Positions 23,334 through 33,418 of a stretch of 64,000 nucleotides of DNA are shown in pieces. This stretch comes from Myxococcales bacterium (GTDB lineage: Bacteria; Myxococcota_A; Polyangia; Polyangiales; JADJMO01), in the NCBI GenBank assembly GCA_016709545.1, contig JADJMO010000007.1:186001-250000 (forward strand). Direction: 5' to 3'. Position 1 is the stretch's first letter. Each line of letters opens with the position of its first letter. The notes under the pieces are model-generated. The model made no database searches, was not told the DNA's origin, and saw only the letters and a list, made by a program, of their open reading frames with translations. Position numbers and translations under genes: made by a program.

Positions 23334-25110
23334 TCAGTCGCGGCCGACGAACCACCGTCGTCGGCCGCCGACGAGCAGCGCGATCAACACGACGCCCAGC
23401 GTGATCCCGAGATCCAGGCGCCCTTCACGAGACCCTTGGGGCGGTACTTCAGCCGCACCGTGCTGCGCCCGCCGGCACGCTGACGGTCAGCATCTCGGCC
23501 TCCTCGGTGATCGCGCCCACGTCCGAGACCCACCCGTCGCCGTGGGCGCTGTTGAGCAGCACGCGGCCTGGCTGCGTGGCCTCGACCTCCACGCGGAAGG
23601 TGTTCACCGTGCGGCTGGCGGCGAGGACGGTGACCCCGGGGTCGAACGCGCGGGCCTGCGGCACGTCGCCCGACCACACGGGGGCATACCGGTGGGAGGG
23701 CCATTCGTACGAGCGGCACCCGAGCCAGGCGCGGTTCTGCCGCGGCTGGTCCAGGAAGTCCGCGAGTCCGCCGCCCTCGTAGTAGAACCGCGGCGAGCGC
23801 GCGACGGTCTTCTCGGGAGGGCCCTGGTGCATGACCCCGATGATCTCCTTGCCGAGCCCCATGGCGTCGCCGGCGCCGAGGAGCGCGGCCCCGACGGCGA
23901 CCACCCCGAGCGCCTCCGCGAAGCGAGCGTGGCGGCGCAGGACCTTGCCCACGGTGGGCGCGAGCCGGTCCACCGCGAAGCCGACCCAGCCGGCGAGGAA
24001 CAGGTGGAACACCAGGCGGAAGCGGGACGGCACGCGCATCGCCTTGAACGGGAAGACCTTGTGCTGGAGGACCGACCAGGGCGCGTAGCGCGCGAAGTGG
24101 CCCAGCATCAGCGCGAAAGTCATCCCGCCGACCACGAGGAACCACCAGTGACGGCGGGCCGAGAGGACGAGCCCGAGGGCCGCGAGGACCAGCGCGAGCC
24201 CCCCGACGTAGGCGATGTACTCGCCCCACACGTACTGTTGATCGGGCAGGCGCGACGACCAGTGGCTCTCGCGCCAGAGGAACATCTTGCGCAGCGAGAA
24301 CAGGCTGAGGAGCGAGTCGGTGTCGAGGTCCATCTGGTCGCGCTTCTTGCTGGCCATCTGCGCGAGCAGCGGCAGCAAGCGCGCGGCGGAGAGGCCCACC
24401 GCCACCACGCCGGTCACGACGCCGGCGAGGATCACGCGCGGCAGGCGTCGAGGCGGCCAGACGCGACAGACGGTCTCGAGGCCGACCACCAGCACGCAGT
24501 AGGGCAGCGGGTAGGTCGCGCCCTCGTACAGCATGAAGGCCACGACGCCGCCGAGGGCGACCGCGAGGCGCAGGTCGTTCTCTGCGCGGCGCCACAGGAG
24601 CAGCATCAAGGGGGCGAACCAGAAGCACACGAGCGTGCTGTGCGCGCCGGCGTACTGGCTGGTGTGCGCCACGCCGAAGGCCCACATCGACGCCGCCGTG
24701 AACGCGCCGAGGCGCTCGAGCTCGAGCTCCTTGCGCGCGAAGAGCCACATCCCGAGGAAGCCCACGGTGCAGTGGAAGACGTTCCAGAGCGCCAGGGTCT
24801 CGGTGGCGGTCAGCCGCGTGGCGAGCAGCACCAGCGGCGAAGCGGTGATCGCCTCGGGGTGGTCCCACATGGGGATCCCGCGGCAGTCGTAGGGGTTCCA
24901 GAGCGGCAGCTCGTGGTACTGGCGGATCGCCGCCTTCGCGACCTCGAGCTGGTGCATCACGTAGCGGCCGTCCAGCTCCGCGGTGTACGGGATCGCGTCG
25001 ATCTGCGGCCACCAGTGGTAGACCGAGAGGATCGTCGCCAGCACGACGAGAGCCAGGGCCCGGAGCACCGCTCCTGACCGGGCAGAGACGTACGACCAGT
25101 GGCTGGGCAC
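23334..25110 (-). CDS. YfhO-like polytopic membrane protein 1 (two apparent frameshifts)
   Basis: Large membrane protein with many hydrophobic segments and the two landmarks shared by the four relatives here: ELPLWNPYDCRGIPMWDHPE early and RVLLNSAHGDGWVSDVG late. As written the frame stops at 23449, but the expected tail continues in other frames: VRLKYRPKGLVKGAW, then LGITLGVVLIALLVGG to a stop at 23334. Indels near 23461-23475 and 23404-23416 would restore about 592 residues. YfhO-family proteins are GT-C-like transferases that add sugars from a lipid carrier outside the membrane. The frame breaks look like assembly error. Confidence 0.8.
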
Positions 25111-25197
25111 GACGGGCGCTCACATCTACCAAGCTCGTTCGCAGAGAGAAAGAGCGGAACGCTTGCCGACCGGCCCGCCTTGCGTCACCAAAGAGCG

Positions 25198-26355
25198 GTG
25201 AATCGCATTCCCATCACGCGCCCGGCCCTCGGCCCGGCCGAGACCGAGAACGTCGTCCGGGTCGTGCAGTCCGGCTGGATCACCCAGGGACCCGAGGTCG
25301 CCGCCTTCGAGAAGGACTTCGCGGCGGCGGTCGGTGCGCCGCACGCGGTGGCCCTCTCCAACTGCACCGTGGCCATCGAGGTCGCCCTGCGGTGCCTCGG
25401 GGTCGGCCCCGGAGACGAGGTCGTCACCGCGAGCCACTCGTTCATCGCCACCGCCAACGCCGTGGTGACGGTGGGGGCGCGCCCCGTCTTCGCCGACATC
25501 GAGGCCGACACCTACGGGCTCGATCCCCGCGCCGTCGCGGCCGCGATCACGCCGCGTACCAAGGCCATCCTCGCCGTGCACCAGATCGGCATCCCGTGCG
25601 ACCTCGCGGGGATCGCGGCCGTGGCCGGCAACCTCCCCATCGTCGAGGACGCCGCGTGCGCCATCGGCAGCGAGATCGAGTGGCAGGGTCGGTTCGAGCG
25701 CATCGGTCGCCCCCACGGCGTCGTGGCCTGCTTCTCGCTCCACCCCCGCAAGATCGTCACCACGGGCGACGGCGGCATGATCACCACGGCGGATCCCGCC
25801 CTGGCGGCGCGGGTGCGCCTCCTCCGACAGCACGCCATGTCCGTGCCCGACACGGTGCGCCATCACAGCGACAAGGTCGTCTTCGAGTCCTACACCGAGC
25901 CCGCGTTCAACTACCGCATGACCGACCTGCAGGCGGCGGTCGGTCGCCCGCAGCTCGCGCGCCTGGACGCCATCGTCGCCGAGCGTCGGCGGCTCGCCGA
26001 CCGGTATCGCGAGGCGCTCGCCGACAACCCCGTCCTGGCGCCGCCGACCGAGCGGTCGAACGCGCGCAGCAACTGGCAATCGTATCCGACCACGCTCCGC
26101 CCCGGCGCGCGCCTCGGGCAGGTCGAGGTGATGCAGCGGCTGATGGACGCCGGCATCGCCTGCAAGCGCGGGGTCGCCAACTCGCACCAGGAGCCCGCCT
26201 ACGTCGACCGCCCCGAGCTGTGGCGCGGGGGCCCCCTGCCGGTCTCGGAGCGCATGCGCGACACGACCGTGCTCTTGCCGCTGTTCCACGGCATGACCGC
26301 CGAGGAGCAGGACCAGGTCGTCGCCGCGTGCCAGAGCCTCGCTCCCGCGAGGTAG
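25198..26355 (+). CDS. DegT/DnrJ/EryC1/StrS aminotransferase 2
   Basis: 385 residues with GTG start at MNRIPITRPALGPAE. PLP sites are VEDAACAIGSE and the Lys in SLHPRKIVTTGDGG. C-terminal blocks SYTEPAFNYRMTDLQAAVG and RRGVANSH are typical of the family. It forms a set with the acyltransferase 43 bases downstream, the usual arrangement in which the new amine is acylated at once. It is divergent from YfhO-like gene 1, with 87 bases between. It shares SHPRK and FNYRMTDLQA-type blocks with aminotransferase 3, so the two are closer to each other than to copy 1. Confidence 0.92.
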   Translation: MNRIPITRPALGPAETENVVRVVQSGWITQGPEVAAFEKDFAAAVGAPHAVALSNCTVAIEVALRCLGVGPGDEVVTASHSFIATANAVVTVGARPVFADIEADTYGLDPRAVAAAITPRTKAILAVHQIGIPCDLAGIAAVAGNLPIVEDAACAIGSEIEWQGRFERIGRPHGVVACFSLHPRKIVTTGDGGMITTADPALAARVRLLRQHAMSVPDTVRHHSDKVVFESYTEPAFNYRMTDLQAAVGRPQLARLDAIVAERRRLADRYREALADNPVLAPPTERSNARSNWQSYPTTLRPGARLGQVEVMQRLMDAGIACKRGVANSHQEPAYVDRPELWRGGPLPVSERMRDTTVLLPLFHGMTAEEQDQVVAACQSLAPAR

Positions 26356-26382
26356 CTCCGCCCGCCCTCCGGCCGGCCGAAA

Positions 26383-26391
26383 TGCTAGACG
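26383..26391 (+). promoter_or_regulatory. Putative extended -10 (TGCTAGACG) for a leaderless transcript
   Basis: TGn-TAGACG ends seven bases before the ATG at 26399; identical to the element at 18381. Confidence 0.5.
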
Positions 26392-26398
26392 CGCACTC

Positions 26399-26908
26399 AT
26401 GGCCCACCCCAAGCGCGATGCGAAGTCCGACGCCGAGAACTACGTCCGTCTGTCCGCCGACGTCGAGCTCGGCGAGGGCGTCCGCATCTTCTCGTTCGTC
26501 AACGCCTACGGCTGCAAGATCGACGACGGCGCCCAGATCGGCGCCTTCGTGGAGATCCAGCGCGGCGCCTCCATCGGCAAGCGCTGCAAGGTCTCGAGCC
26601 ACACCTTCATCTGCGAGGGCGTCACCATCGAGGAGGAGTGCTTCATCGGGCACGGGGTCATGTTCATCAACGACCGCAACCCTGCCGCCGTCAACGCCGA
26701 CGGGTCGCTCAAGGGCAAGGACGACTGGGTCTGCGAGCCCACCGTCATCCGGCGTCGCGCCAACATCGGCTCAGGGGCCGTGATCATGTGCGGCATCGAG
26801 ATCGGCGAGGGCGCCCTGATCGGCGCCGGGGCCGTGGTGACCAAGAGCGTTCCCGCGGGGGCCACGGTCGCGGGCGTGCCGGCCAGGCTCCTCGCTCGCG
26901 GCGGTTGA
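26399..26908 (+). CDS. Left-handed beta-helix acyltransferase (WbpD-like)
   Basis: 169 residues of hexapeptide repeats forming a left-handed beta-helix. It contains GAFVEIQRGASIGKRCKVSSHTFICEGVTIEEECFIGHGVMFINDRNP, the segment typical of WbpD/WlbB N-acetyltransferases. His in the SSHTF and GHGV motifs are candidate catalytic bases. It acetylates (or acylates) a 3-amino group of a nucleotide sugar using an acyl-CoA, fitting its place after aminotransferase 2. Confidence 0.88.
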   Translation: MAHPKRDAKSDAENYVRLSADVELGEGVRIFSFVNAYGCKIDDGAQIGAFVEIQRGASIGKRCKVSSHTFICEGVTIEEECFIGHGVMFINDRNPAAVNADGSLKGKDDWVCEPTVIRRRANIGSGAVIMCGIEIGEGALIGAGAVVTKSVPAGATVAGVPARLLARGG

Positions 26909-26946
26909 GTCGAGCGGAGCGGGGCGGTGAATTCCGCGGCCCACCC

Positions 26947-26955
26947 TGCTATCCG
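26947..26955 (+). promoter_or_regulatory. Putative extended -10 (TGCTATCCG) for a leaderless transcript
   Basis: TGn-TATCCG ends five bases before the ATG at 26961. Confidence 0.4.
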
Positions 26956-26960
26956 GCCGC

Positions 26961-27930
26961 ATGCCCTTCCCCATCGCAGGCTCCCAGATCTTCGTGACCG
27001 GAGGCGCGGGCTTCGTCGGCTCGCACGTGATCGATCAGCTGCTCGCCGCGGGCGCCCGCAAGGTCGTCACCGTCGACAACTTCGTCCGCGGCAACCGCGC
27101 CAACGTCGAGGCGGCGCAGGCCACGGGGCGCTTCGAGCTCGTCGAGGGGGACATCCGGGACCGCGCGCTCGTCGATCGCCTCACCGAGGGCGCCGACTAC
27201 GTGTTCCACGAGGCCGCGCTGCGCATCACCGCGTGCGCCGCCGACCCGCGCGAGGCCCACGAGGTCATGTCCGACGGCACGTTCAACGTGCTCGAGGCCT
27301 GCGTGAAGCACAAGGTGAAGAAGCTGGTCGCCGCGTCGAGCGCCTCGGTCTACGGCGAGCCCGACACGCAGCCCATCGAGGAGGCGGCGCCCTACAACAA
27401 CCGCACGCTCTACGGCGCCTACAAGGTCATGCTCGAGCACTGCTGCCGGGCGTTCAACGAGATGTACGGGCTGCCGTACGTGGCCCTCCGCTACTTCAAC
27501 CTCTACGGCCCGCGCATGGACATGACCGGGGTGTACACCGAGGTCATGGTCCGCTGGATGGATCGGATCGATGCCGGGCAGGCGCCGGTGGTGTTCGGGA
27601 CGGGCGACACCGCCATGGACTTCATCTACATCACCGATTGCGCCCGGGCGAAACCTGCTCGCGCTGGAGAGCGAGGCCAACGACGTCTGGCTGAACGTCG
27701 CCACGGGCAAGGACACTTCGCTCCTCGAGCTCTGTCACCTGATGCTCGAGCTCATGGGCCGGCCGGAGCTGAAGCCGGAGTTCCAGGAGGAGCGCAAGGT
27801 CAACCCCGTGCGGCGGCGTCGAGCCTCCACCACGAAAGCCGCCGAGCTCCTCGGCTTCCGTCACGAGATCGAGCTGCGCGACGGTCTGCGCGACCTCATC
27901 GCCTGGCGTCGCGCGGCGAAGCGGGGCTGA
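26961..27930 (+). CDS. NAD-dependent sugar epimerase/dehydratase (apparent +1 frameshift)
   Basis: SDR-extended nucleotide-sugar enzyme. FVTGGAGFVGSHV binds NAD, SSASVYGE holds the Ser/Thr of the catalytic triad and YGAYK the Tyr-x3-Lys. The frame runs to YITDCARA and then continues one frame over as NLLALESEANDVWLNVATG to a stop at 27930. One extra A in AAA at 27651-27653 explains this. Restored, it is about 322 residues, normal for UDP-glucose 4-epimerase-like enzymes. The substrate is not determinable from sequence. Confidence 0.88.
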
Positions 27931-27931
27931 G

Positions 27932-28824
27932 TTGTCGGTGGTGGGGGTGCTCAAGCGGTGGGTCGACGTCTGGACCCTGATCGCCGAGGCGGAGGCTGTC
28001 GCTGCGCTCTCCCCGAGACGAGGGAGAGCTGCCAGCGTCAGGGTCGTCTGGGCTTGCAGAAGCTCGACGCCGCGAGCGTGCTCCGCCGAAGCGGTCGGCG
28101 GGTGGAGGCCGCGAGGCTCACGGCGCAGGCCACCCGGCTGCTGCTCGACGCGAGCGACCACGCCGGGCTCACACTGTCACGCATCGATCGAGAAGCCCTC
28201 GCGGTGGTCGAGGCGGCGCTCCCCGACGATGCCACGGCCGTCGATCGGCTCGACCCACGCCAGGAGGAGGCCGTTGCGCGGCTGCGCGAGGCGGCCGCCT
28301 TGCTCGCGCGTCACGTCCTGCCGTTCGCACGCACCGACCGGGAGAGGCTCCAGGCGCAGCTGACGCGCTTGCTGACCGTGGCGCTCGTGCTGGTCGCCGT
28401 CTTCTTCGGAGCCCGGCGAATCCTGAGGCCCCGCCCGACGGCCTCGGCGTCCGCGGTCCACGGGCCGCGCTTCGCCGCCGACCAGGCGGTCGACGGCGAC
28501 GAGACGACGGAGTGGCTGCTGCCGGACTACAGCCCGGGATGGCTCGATCTCACCCTCGCGAAGCCGAGGGTGGTCCGACGGGTCGTGTTGACCAACGCCA
28601 GGAACCGGCCAGGGCCCGACCGGTCGACGGTCGACTTCCGCGTGGAGTTCTTCTCGCGCGGAGTGAGCGTGCGCACCCTCGAGGGCACCTTCGGTGCCTT
28701 CGACCCGCTGCCGAGTCGGCGAACGATCGCGTCGGGTGTGGGCGTCCCGGTCGATCGGGTACGGATCCACGTGGTCACGTGGACGGGTCAGGGCGCGGGG
28801 CTCGCCGAGGCCTCGCTCGAGTGA
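27932..28824 (+). CDS. Membrane-anchored discoidin-like protein 1 (apparent frameshift)
   Basis: First of three paralogs in the locus. The N-terminal helical region runs into a single membrane segment (LLTVALVLVAVFFGA) and then a galactose-binding-like beta-sandwich of the F5/8 type C/discoidin kind (HGPRFAADQAVDGDETTEWLLPD...GWLDLTL). It ends TWTGQGAGLAEASLE like its paralogs. The N-terminal KRWVDVWTLIAEAEAVAALSP and ETRESCQRQGRLGLQ blocks are in different frames. One missing base near 28010-28016 restores about 297 residues, matching the 296 and 299 of the other copies. The start is a TTG, or a GTG a few codons on. Function unknown; glycan binding is plausible. Confidence 0.75.
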
Positions 28825-30304
28825 AGCTCCCGGTGGAGCCACCAGGCGGCAGCGAAGACGAACAGCGCCTGCCAGAGGTACGAGCTCCAGCTCATCCACG
28901 GGCCGCTGGTCATGAACAGGGTCTGCCCCGGACCTTCGAGAGAGGTCGTGCGCGTGAGGTCGGTGTCGATCTGTAGCCAGACCTTCGATCCGAACGCGGA
29001 AAGGGCGATCAGCCACCACCACGCGCGGCGTGAGAGGCGGCACCGCTTTCGAGCTCGACGATCGCGAACGGCAAGACGAACGGGATCAGCAAGAAGAGCC
29101 GCCGGGACTCGCTGTTCAGACCGAGCACCAGCAGCATCGCGACCACCGCCACCGCACCCGCACCGGTGCTGCGGATCTGGCCCATGATGGACGCGCCCCG
29201 CAGACCGCAGACCAGGAGCAACGGCCCGAAGAACAGCACGTGGGCGAGCAGGAAGACGCCGGGTTTGGCCGCGCTCGTGTAGACGGTGATGGCCCACAGA
29301 TCGCGGATGTCGATGAACGCCGAGCCGTCGCTGTAGCGCCGCAGCACCACGGTCGAGAGCCACCACGCGCCCACGCCAAGGAGCAGTGGCCAGGAGAACA
29401 GCGCGCGCATCCACCGGCTCGGCTGGTAGTACACACGATCGTCGGCGAGCTGACCGAGACCCCACCCGAGAAACCCGGCGCCGATGAGGAGCGCTGGGAT
29501 CAGGCACCACGCCTCGGGCTTCGCGGGCCCGTTCGGCGGAGAGTAGGTGAGCATGACCGGCCAGGCGAAGCGCAGGTACAGCACCGCGGCGAGGCCTCCG
29601 ACGAGGAGGTGGAGTCGAAACGGCGCCGGCTCGGCCCCGGCGTCGACCGGCTCGCCGAACCCGAGGCCGAGCAACAGCACGATGCCGGTCTGGAGCGCGC
29701 TCGGCCAGCAGAACGCACCGACGAGCGCGGTCGATGCGATGAGCAATGGTCGACGCTCGAGCCAAGCGACGAGATAGATCCAGCCGATGGCGAACGCCCA
29801 GAGGTCCGTCAAGACGGGGTCGAAGACGGTCCACTTCGCCACGCCGAACGAGAGGAAGATGCAGATTCCGCCTGCCGTTCGCGCGAACGGGGAGATGGCG
29901 AGCCGTTGCGCCACGCGCGTGTACAGGTAGGCAGAGAGCGCCACCAGGCACAGGTTCTCGGTCTGGTACCCCGAGACCACCCGCGGGATCGTCACCTCGA
30001 GGTGGAGCAGCCGGTGCACGCCGCGTACGAGCAACGCAGGCAGGACGCGCTGCAGGTAGTAGCTGTCGATCTTCTTCTCCCAGACGACCGAGAGACCCTC
30101 GAGGGCTGGCTTGGCGAAGTAGACGCCGTCGTCGCCGAGGCCGTCGTGGTGACCGATGCGCTCGCTGAAGTGCAGGTGGGCCCAGTATCCGACCACGATC
30201 GCGCACACCAGCACCCAGCGCGAAGTCAGCAGCGTCTCGAACACGCCAGGGAACAGCCGCGACGGGGTCCGCGGTCGGACGATGGGGGGGAGCGAGGCCG
30301 CCAT
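28788..30304 (-). CDS. Polytopic membrane protein, possible GT-C type (apparent frameshift)
   Basis: About 505 residues with roughly ten hydrophobic segments. It begins with a short cytoplasmic leader, then WVLVCAIVVGYWAHLHFSERIG, a loop (DDGVYFAKPALEGLSVVWEKK) and LTDLWAFAIGWIYLVAWLERRP. The frame stops at 29009, but hydrophobic sequence continues in the next frame as RRAWWWLIALSAFGSKVW... to 28788, so a base is probably missing near 29030-29045. I do not recognise a named family. Its position three bases ahead of YfhO-like 2 suggests glycan assembly. With the restored end it overlaps the convergent discoidin gene by 37 bases. Confidence 0.65.
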
Positions 30305-30307
30305 GGT

Positions 30308-32115
30308 TCACCGGGGGAGCGCGCGAAAGCGCGCGACCTGCGCCCGGAGGTGGGCGAGGAGCGCGCGACTCGCCAGATAGCCGAGCGCGATCAGCGTTCC
30401 GACGCTGATCACGAGGCCGATCATCGTCCACTTGTCGCGGTAGCGCAGGACGAGGCGGTGCTTGCCCGTGGGGACGTCGACCGCGAGCAAGCCGTCGTGC
30501 GTGACCACCTGACCGACGCTCGCCCGCCAGCCGGGATCGTGGTTCTGGTTGACCAGGACGCGGGCCGGGCTCCGAGCGTCGATCTCGAGCACCAGCATGT
30601 TCGGCGTCCAGCGGACCCGGCTGACCGAGGCGTCGCTGCCCGGAGCGGGATACTCCTCGGCGGGAAGATCTCCGCGCAGCGCGGGAGACTCCGGCAGAGG
30701 GTTCTCCTCGAAGCACTGGATCGAGCCGAGGTTGGCGTAGGTCCAGACGTGGGCGTCCCAGCGGTTGCCGCGCGCCTGCTTGAACCCCTGCGCGTAGGCG
30801 AGCGCGGGGTCGTTGTTGTACACTTGGCCGGCGCCGATCTCGTTCTCGACGACGACGTCGCGAGCGGCCTTGTAGCCGACGTTGCCGACGAGCAGCGCAG
30901 CCATCGCGGCGAACAGCGCGGCGGCCGGCGCCGAGAGTCGGCCTCCCGCGAGGCCACGGCAGAACGAGAGGAGCCCGTCTTCGATCACCGTGAGGCCACG
31001 CGCGCCTGCGAGCGCGAGGAAGAGACTCGCGACGACGGCGAGCCGCACGGGCAGGCGCAGCTGCGAGTAGAGCGGCAGCTCGTGCAGGAGGACCCACGGG
31101 GCCTTCGGGTGGATCTCTCCGCACGAGAGCGCGATGAAGACGACCGCGAGCGCGAAGAACCGGCCGGCGCCCCGGTCGCCGACGAACAGACCGATGATCG
31201 CGAACAGCACGACGAAGCTGCCCACGTAGAACTCGCCCGCCCCGGCGCCGAGGCGCGCTCGCCGTGACCGACGGCGAGCCGCGCGAGCACGACGAACGGC
31301 GAGTCGGAGTCGTGTTGCTCGAGGATCCGCGGGAACTTGCGGACGATCTGCAGCATCGGCAGCACGCGCACCGCCGTGACCCCGAACGAGACCACGCCCA
31401 TGGTCGCGAGCGTGACGGCGGGGCGGTGCCAGGGGACGCTGTCGGGGCCGTCGCTCCGGAGGACCGCGCGCACGGTCTCGATGACGAGCAAGCACAGGAG
31501 GACGATGCCGGCGTACAGGGTCACGTAGGTGCCGCCCGAGAGCACCATCCAGGCGATGAAGAGGCCGCCTCCGACCCGCCACCGGATGTCGCGCAGGCCC
31601 TCCTCGAACGACAGCGCCACCCAGGGGATGAGCTGGTAGGCGAACATGAACAGCCAGCCGAGGCCGGCGAGGTAGTTGAAGTGCCCCGAGCAGGCGAAGG
31701 CCACCCCTCCCATGGCGGCGCCGATCACCGAGGCCTGGTGGCGGCGCGCGAGGCGGAACGTGCCCTCCATGCCGAGCAGCACCATCAGGAGCGCCGCCAG
31801 CTTGCGACCGGGCTGGGTGCCGAAGATCAGCCGCAGCACGAAATCGGGGGAGAGCGACGTGTCCGGTGGGTTGGCGAGGCCCGGCATGCCGCCGCAGAAG
31901 TAGGGGTTCCACGACGGCAGCTGGTGGAAATCGGCGATGGTCTTCCGCGCGGCCTCCTCGTGCAGGAGGATGTTGTGCTCGTCGTGGTAGTAGGCGATCG
32001 CGTGGGCCGGGTCGCGGAGCAGGCCGGGCAAGAACGCCGCCGCCGCGATGCACCACACGATCAGTCGCGCGAAGAAGCTGGCGAGCAGGATGTCGCTCAG
32101 GCGCTCCTGCTTCAT
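30308..32115 (-). CDS. YfhO-like polytopic membrane protein 2 (apparent frameshift)
   Basis: About 602 residues once a base near 31250-31260 is restored. The N-terminal half MKQERLSDILLASFF...HQLPSWNPYFCGGMPGLANPPD carries the family's LPxWNPYxCxGxP motif. The C-terminal half, in another frame, has the extracytoplasmic domain ending ARVLVNQNHDPGWRASVG and a last membrane segment. Both halves align with the intact relatives at 43113 and 44880. It is predicted to transfer a sugar from a polyprenyl-phosphate donor on the outer face of the inner membrane. ATG overlaps the stop of the 168-residue gene (ATGA). Confidence 0.8.
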
Positions 32116-32618
32116 TGCTTCTTCCGCGGCTGCAGGGGGACCGACTTCGGGTTGAGTGGCTTGCCGTCGGGCCCTGGCCAGTGCTGGCGAATGCCCTCGT
32201 CCAGGATCAGGTAGGCCTGCGTGAGGCTGATGCGGTGGCGTCGCGCGAGGTCGGACTGCGTGCCGCGCTCCATCGCGCAGCGGTGGTCCTCTTGCGACCA
32301 GGGCTGACCGGGGAAGCCAGAGACGCCGATGGCGATGTTGGAGGGCTCGTGGGAGGCGATGTCGAGGAAGATCGCGCGGCGGTCCTCCTCGCGGAGGCCG
32401 AACCGGACGTTGCCCTGATCCGGCGGCAGGCTCGGCGGCGGCCCCCCGCGTCGCAGCTCCTTGGTCACGTTGCCCAGGGTGATCAGCGCCGCGACGATCA
32501 GCACCGCCTGTACGCCGAGCTCGGCCAGCACCACCCTCCGGTTCCTGGCCACACGCCCCGGCGGCAGTCCCCCGAGGAACTGCAGCGAGAAGGGCCACGG
32601 CGGTCGGTCGGCGCTCAT
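32112..32618 (-). CDS. Small single-span membrane protein of unknown function
   Basis: 168 residues: a cytoplasmic N-terminus with PWPFSLQFLGGLPPGRVARNRR, one membrane segment (about 30-48), and an outside domain with DRRAIFLDIASHEPSNIAIGV and DLARRHRISLTQAYLILDEGIRQHWPG. The latter has the look of a helix-turn-helix but is predicted to be extracytoplasmic, so DNA binding is unlikely. No family recognised. It is translationally coupled to YfhO-like 2, suggesting an accessory subunit. Confidence 0.7.
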   Translation of the reverse strand: MSADRPPWPFSLQFLGGLPPGRVARNRRVVLAELGVQAVLIVAALITLGNVTKELRRGGPPPSLPPDQGNVRFGLREEDRRAIFLDIASHEPSNIAIGVSGFPGQPWSQEDHRCAMERGTQSDLARRHRISLTQAYLILDEGIRQHWPGPDGKPLNPKSVPLQPRKKQ

Positions 32619-32663
32619 CGAGGCGCCGCCTTCATAGCGATGGTGCGCGCGCGAGGCGAGCGC

Positions 32664-33395
32664 TCAGGATCCCCGCAGATCCCACCACAGGCGGCCCATG
32701 TCCCCGAGGGCGCGGCGGATGTTCTTCACGTTCGCCGAGCTCGGGGTGCCGTGCTCGCGCCGGTGGTAGTCCACCACCTCCTCCACGACCCGCAGCCCCT
32801 TGCGGTGGGCGCGGATGATCTTCTCGGGCGTGATGAACGACGTGGCGTCGCTGATCGCCGGGAAGCCGAGCACCTCGCGCCGATAGATCTGGATGAAGTT
32901 GTAGTCGGTCACCGTCGACCCGAAGAGCACGTGGATCAGCGTGCGGTTGACCCACGAGACGAACCGCCGCGGCCGCGAGGTGCCCGGGTACGTGCGGCGG
33001 GCCGCGACGACGACGTCGGCGGGGCGCTCGCCCGGCGCCGACACCGGGACGAAGTGCCGCAGCAGGGTCGGCAGGTCGTCGAAGTCGAACGGGTAGTCCA
33101 TCGCGTTGTGGGTCACGAGCGGGAGCCGGGCCTCGGAGAACCCACGCCGCAGGCTGCCGCCCTGGCGGAGATTCTGCGCGTTGTGCAGCACGCGCACCTC
33201 GGGGTTGTCGCGGGCGAACTCGTCGGCGAGCTCGCCGGTCCGATCGCGGCTGCAGTCGTTCACGACGAGGATCTCGAACGTGCCGACGTGCTTGCGCAAG
33301 GCCGCGAGCGCGCGCGGCATGGTGGCCGGGAGGTTCTTCTCCTCGTTGTAGGCCGGGATCACCACGGACAGGGCGAGATCGGGGAACGTCGGCAT
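32664..33395 (-). CDS. Family 2 glycosyltransferase
   Basis: 243 residues with a GT-A fold. It has LSVVIPAYNEEKNLP at the start, nucleotide-binding VNDCSRDRTGEL (Asp), QNLRQGGSLRRGF and the NAMDYPFDFDDL metal-site region. There are no C-terminal membrane spans, so it is a peripheral enzyme of the polyprenyl/dolichyl-phosphate sugar synthase type. It may charge undecaprenyl phosphate with the sugar later used by YfhO-like proteins. TAGCTT lies 12 bases before the ATG. Confidence 0.88.
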   Translation of the reverse strand: MPTFPDLALSVVIPAYNEEKNLPATMPRALAALRKHVGTFEILVVNDCSRDRTGELADEFARDNPEVRVLHNAQNLRQGGSLRRGFSEARLPLVTHNAMDYPFDFDDLPTLLRHFVPVSAPGERPADVVVAARRTYPGTSRPRRFVSWVNRTLIHVLFGSTVTDYNFIQIYRREVLGFPAISDATSFITPEKIIRAHRKGLRVVEEVVDYHRREHGTPSSANVKNIRRALGDMGRLWWDLRGS

Positions 33396-33418
33396 GCCGA
33401 AGGGGGCAAGCTAGACGC

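Noticed and set aside
32112..32618. DNA-binding regulator, from the helix-turn-helix-like DLARRHRISLTQAYLI
   Set aside because: The segment lies after the only membrane span and is predicted to be outside the cytoplasm.
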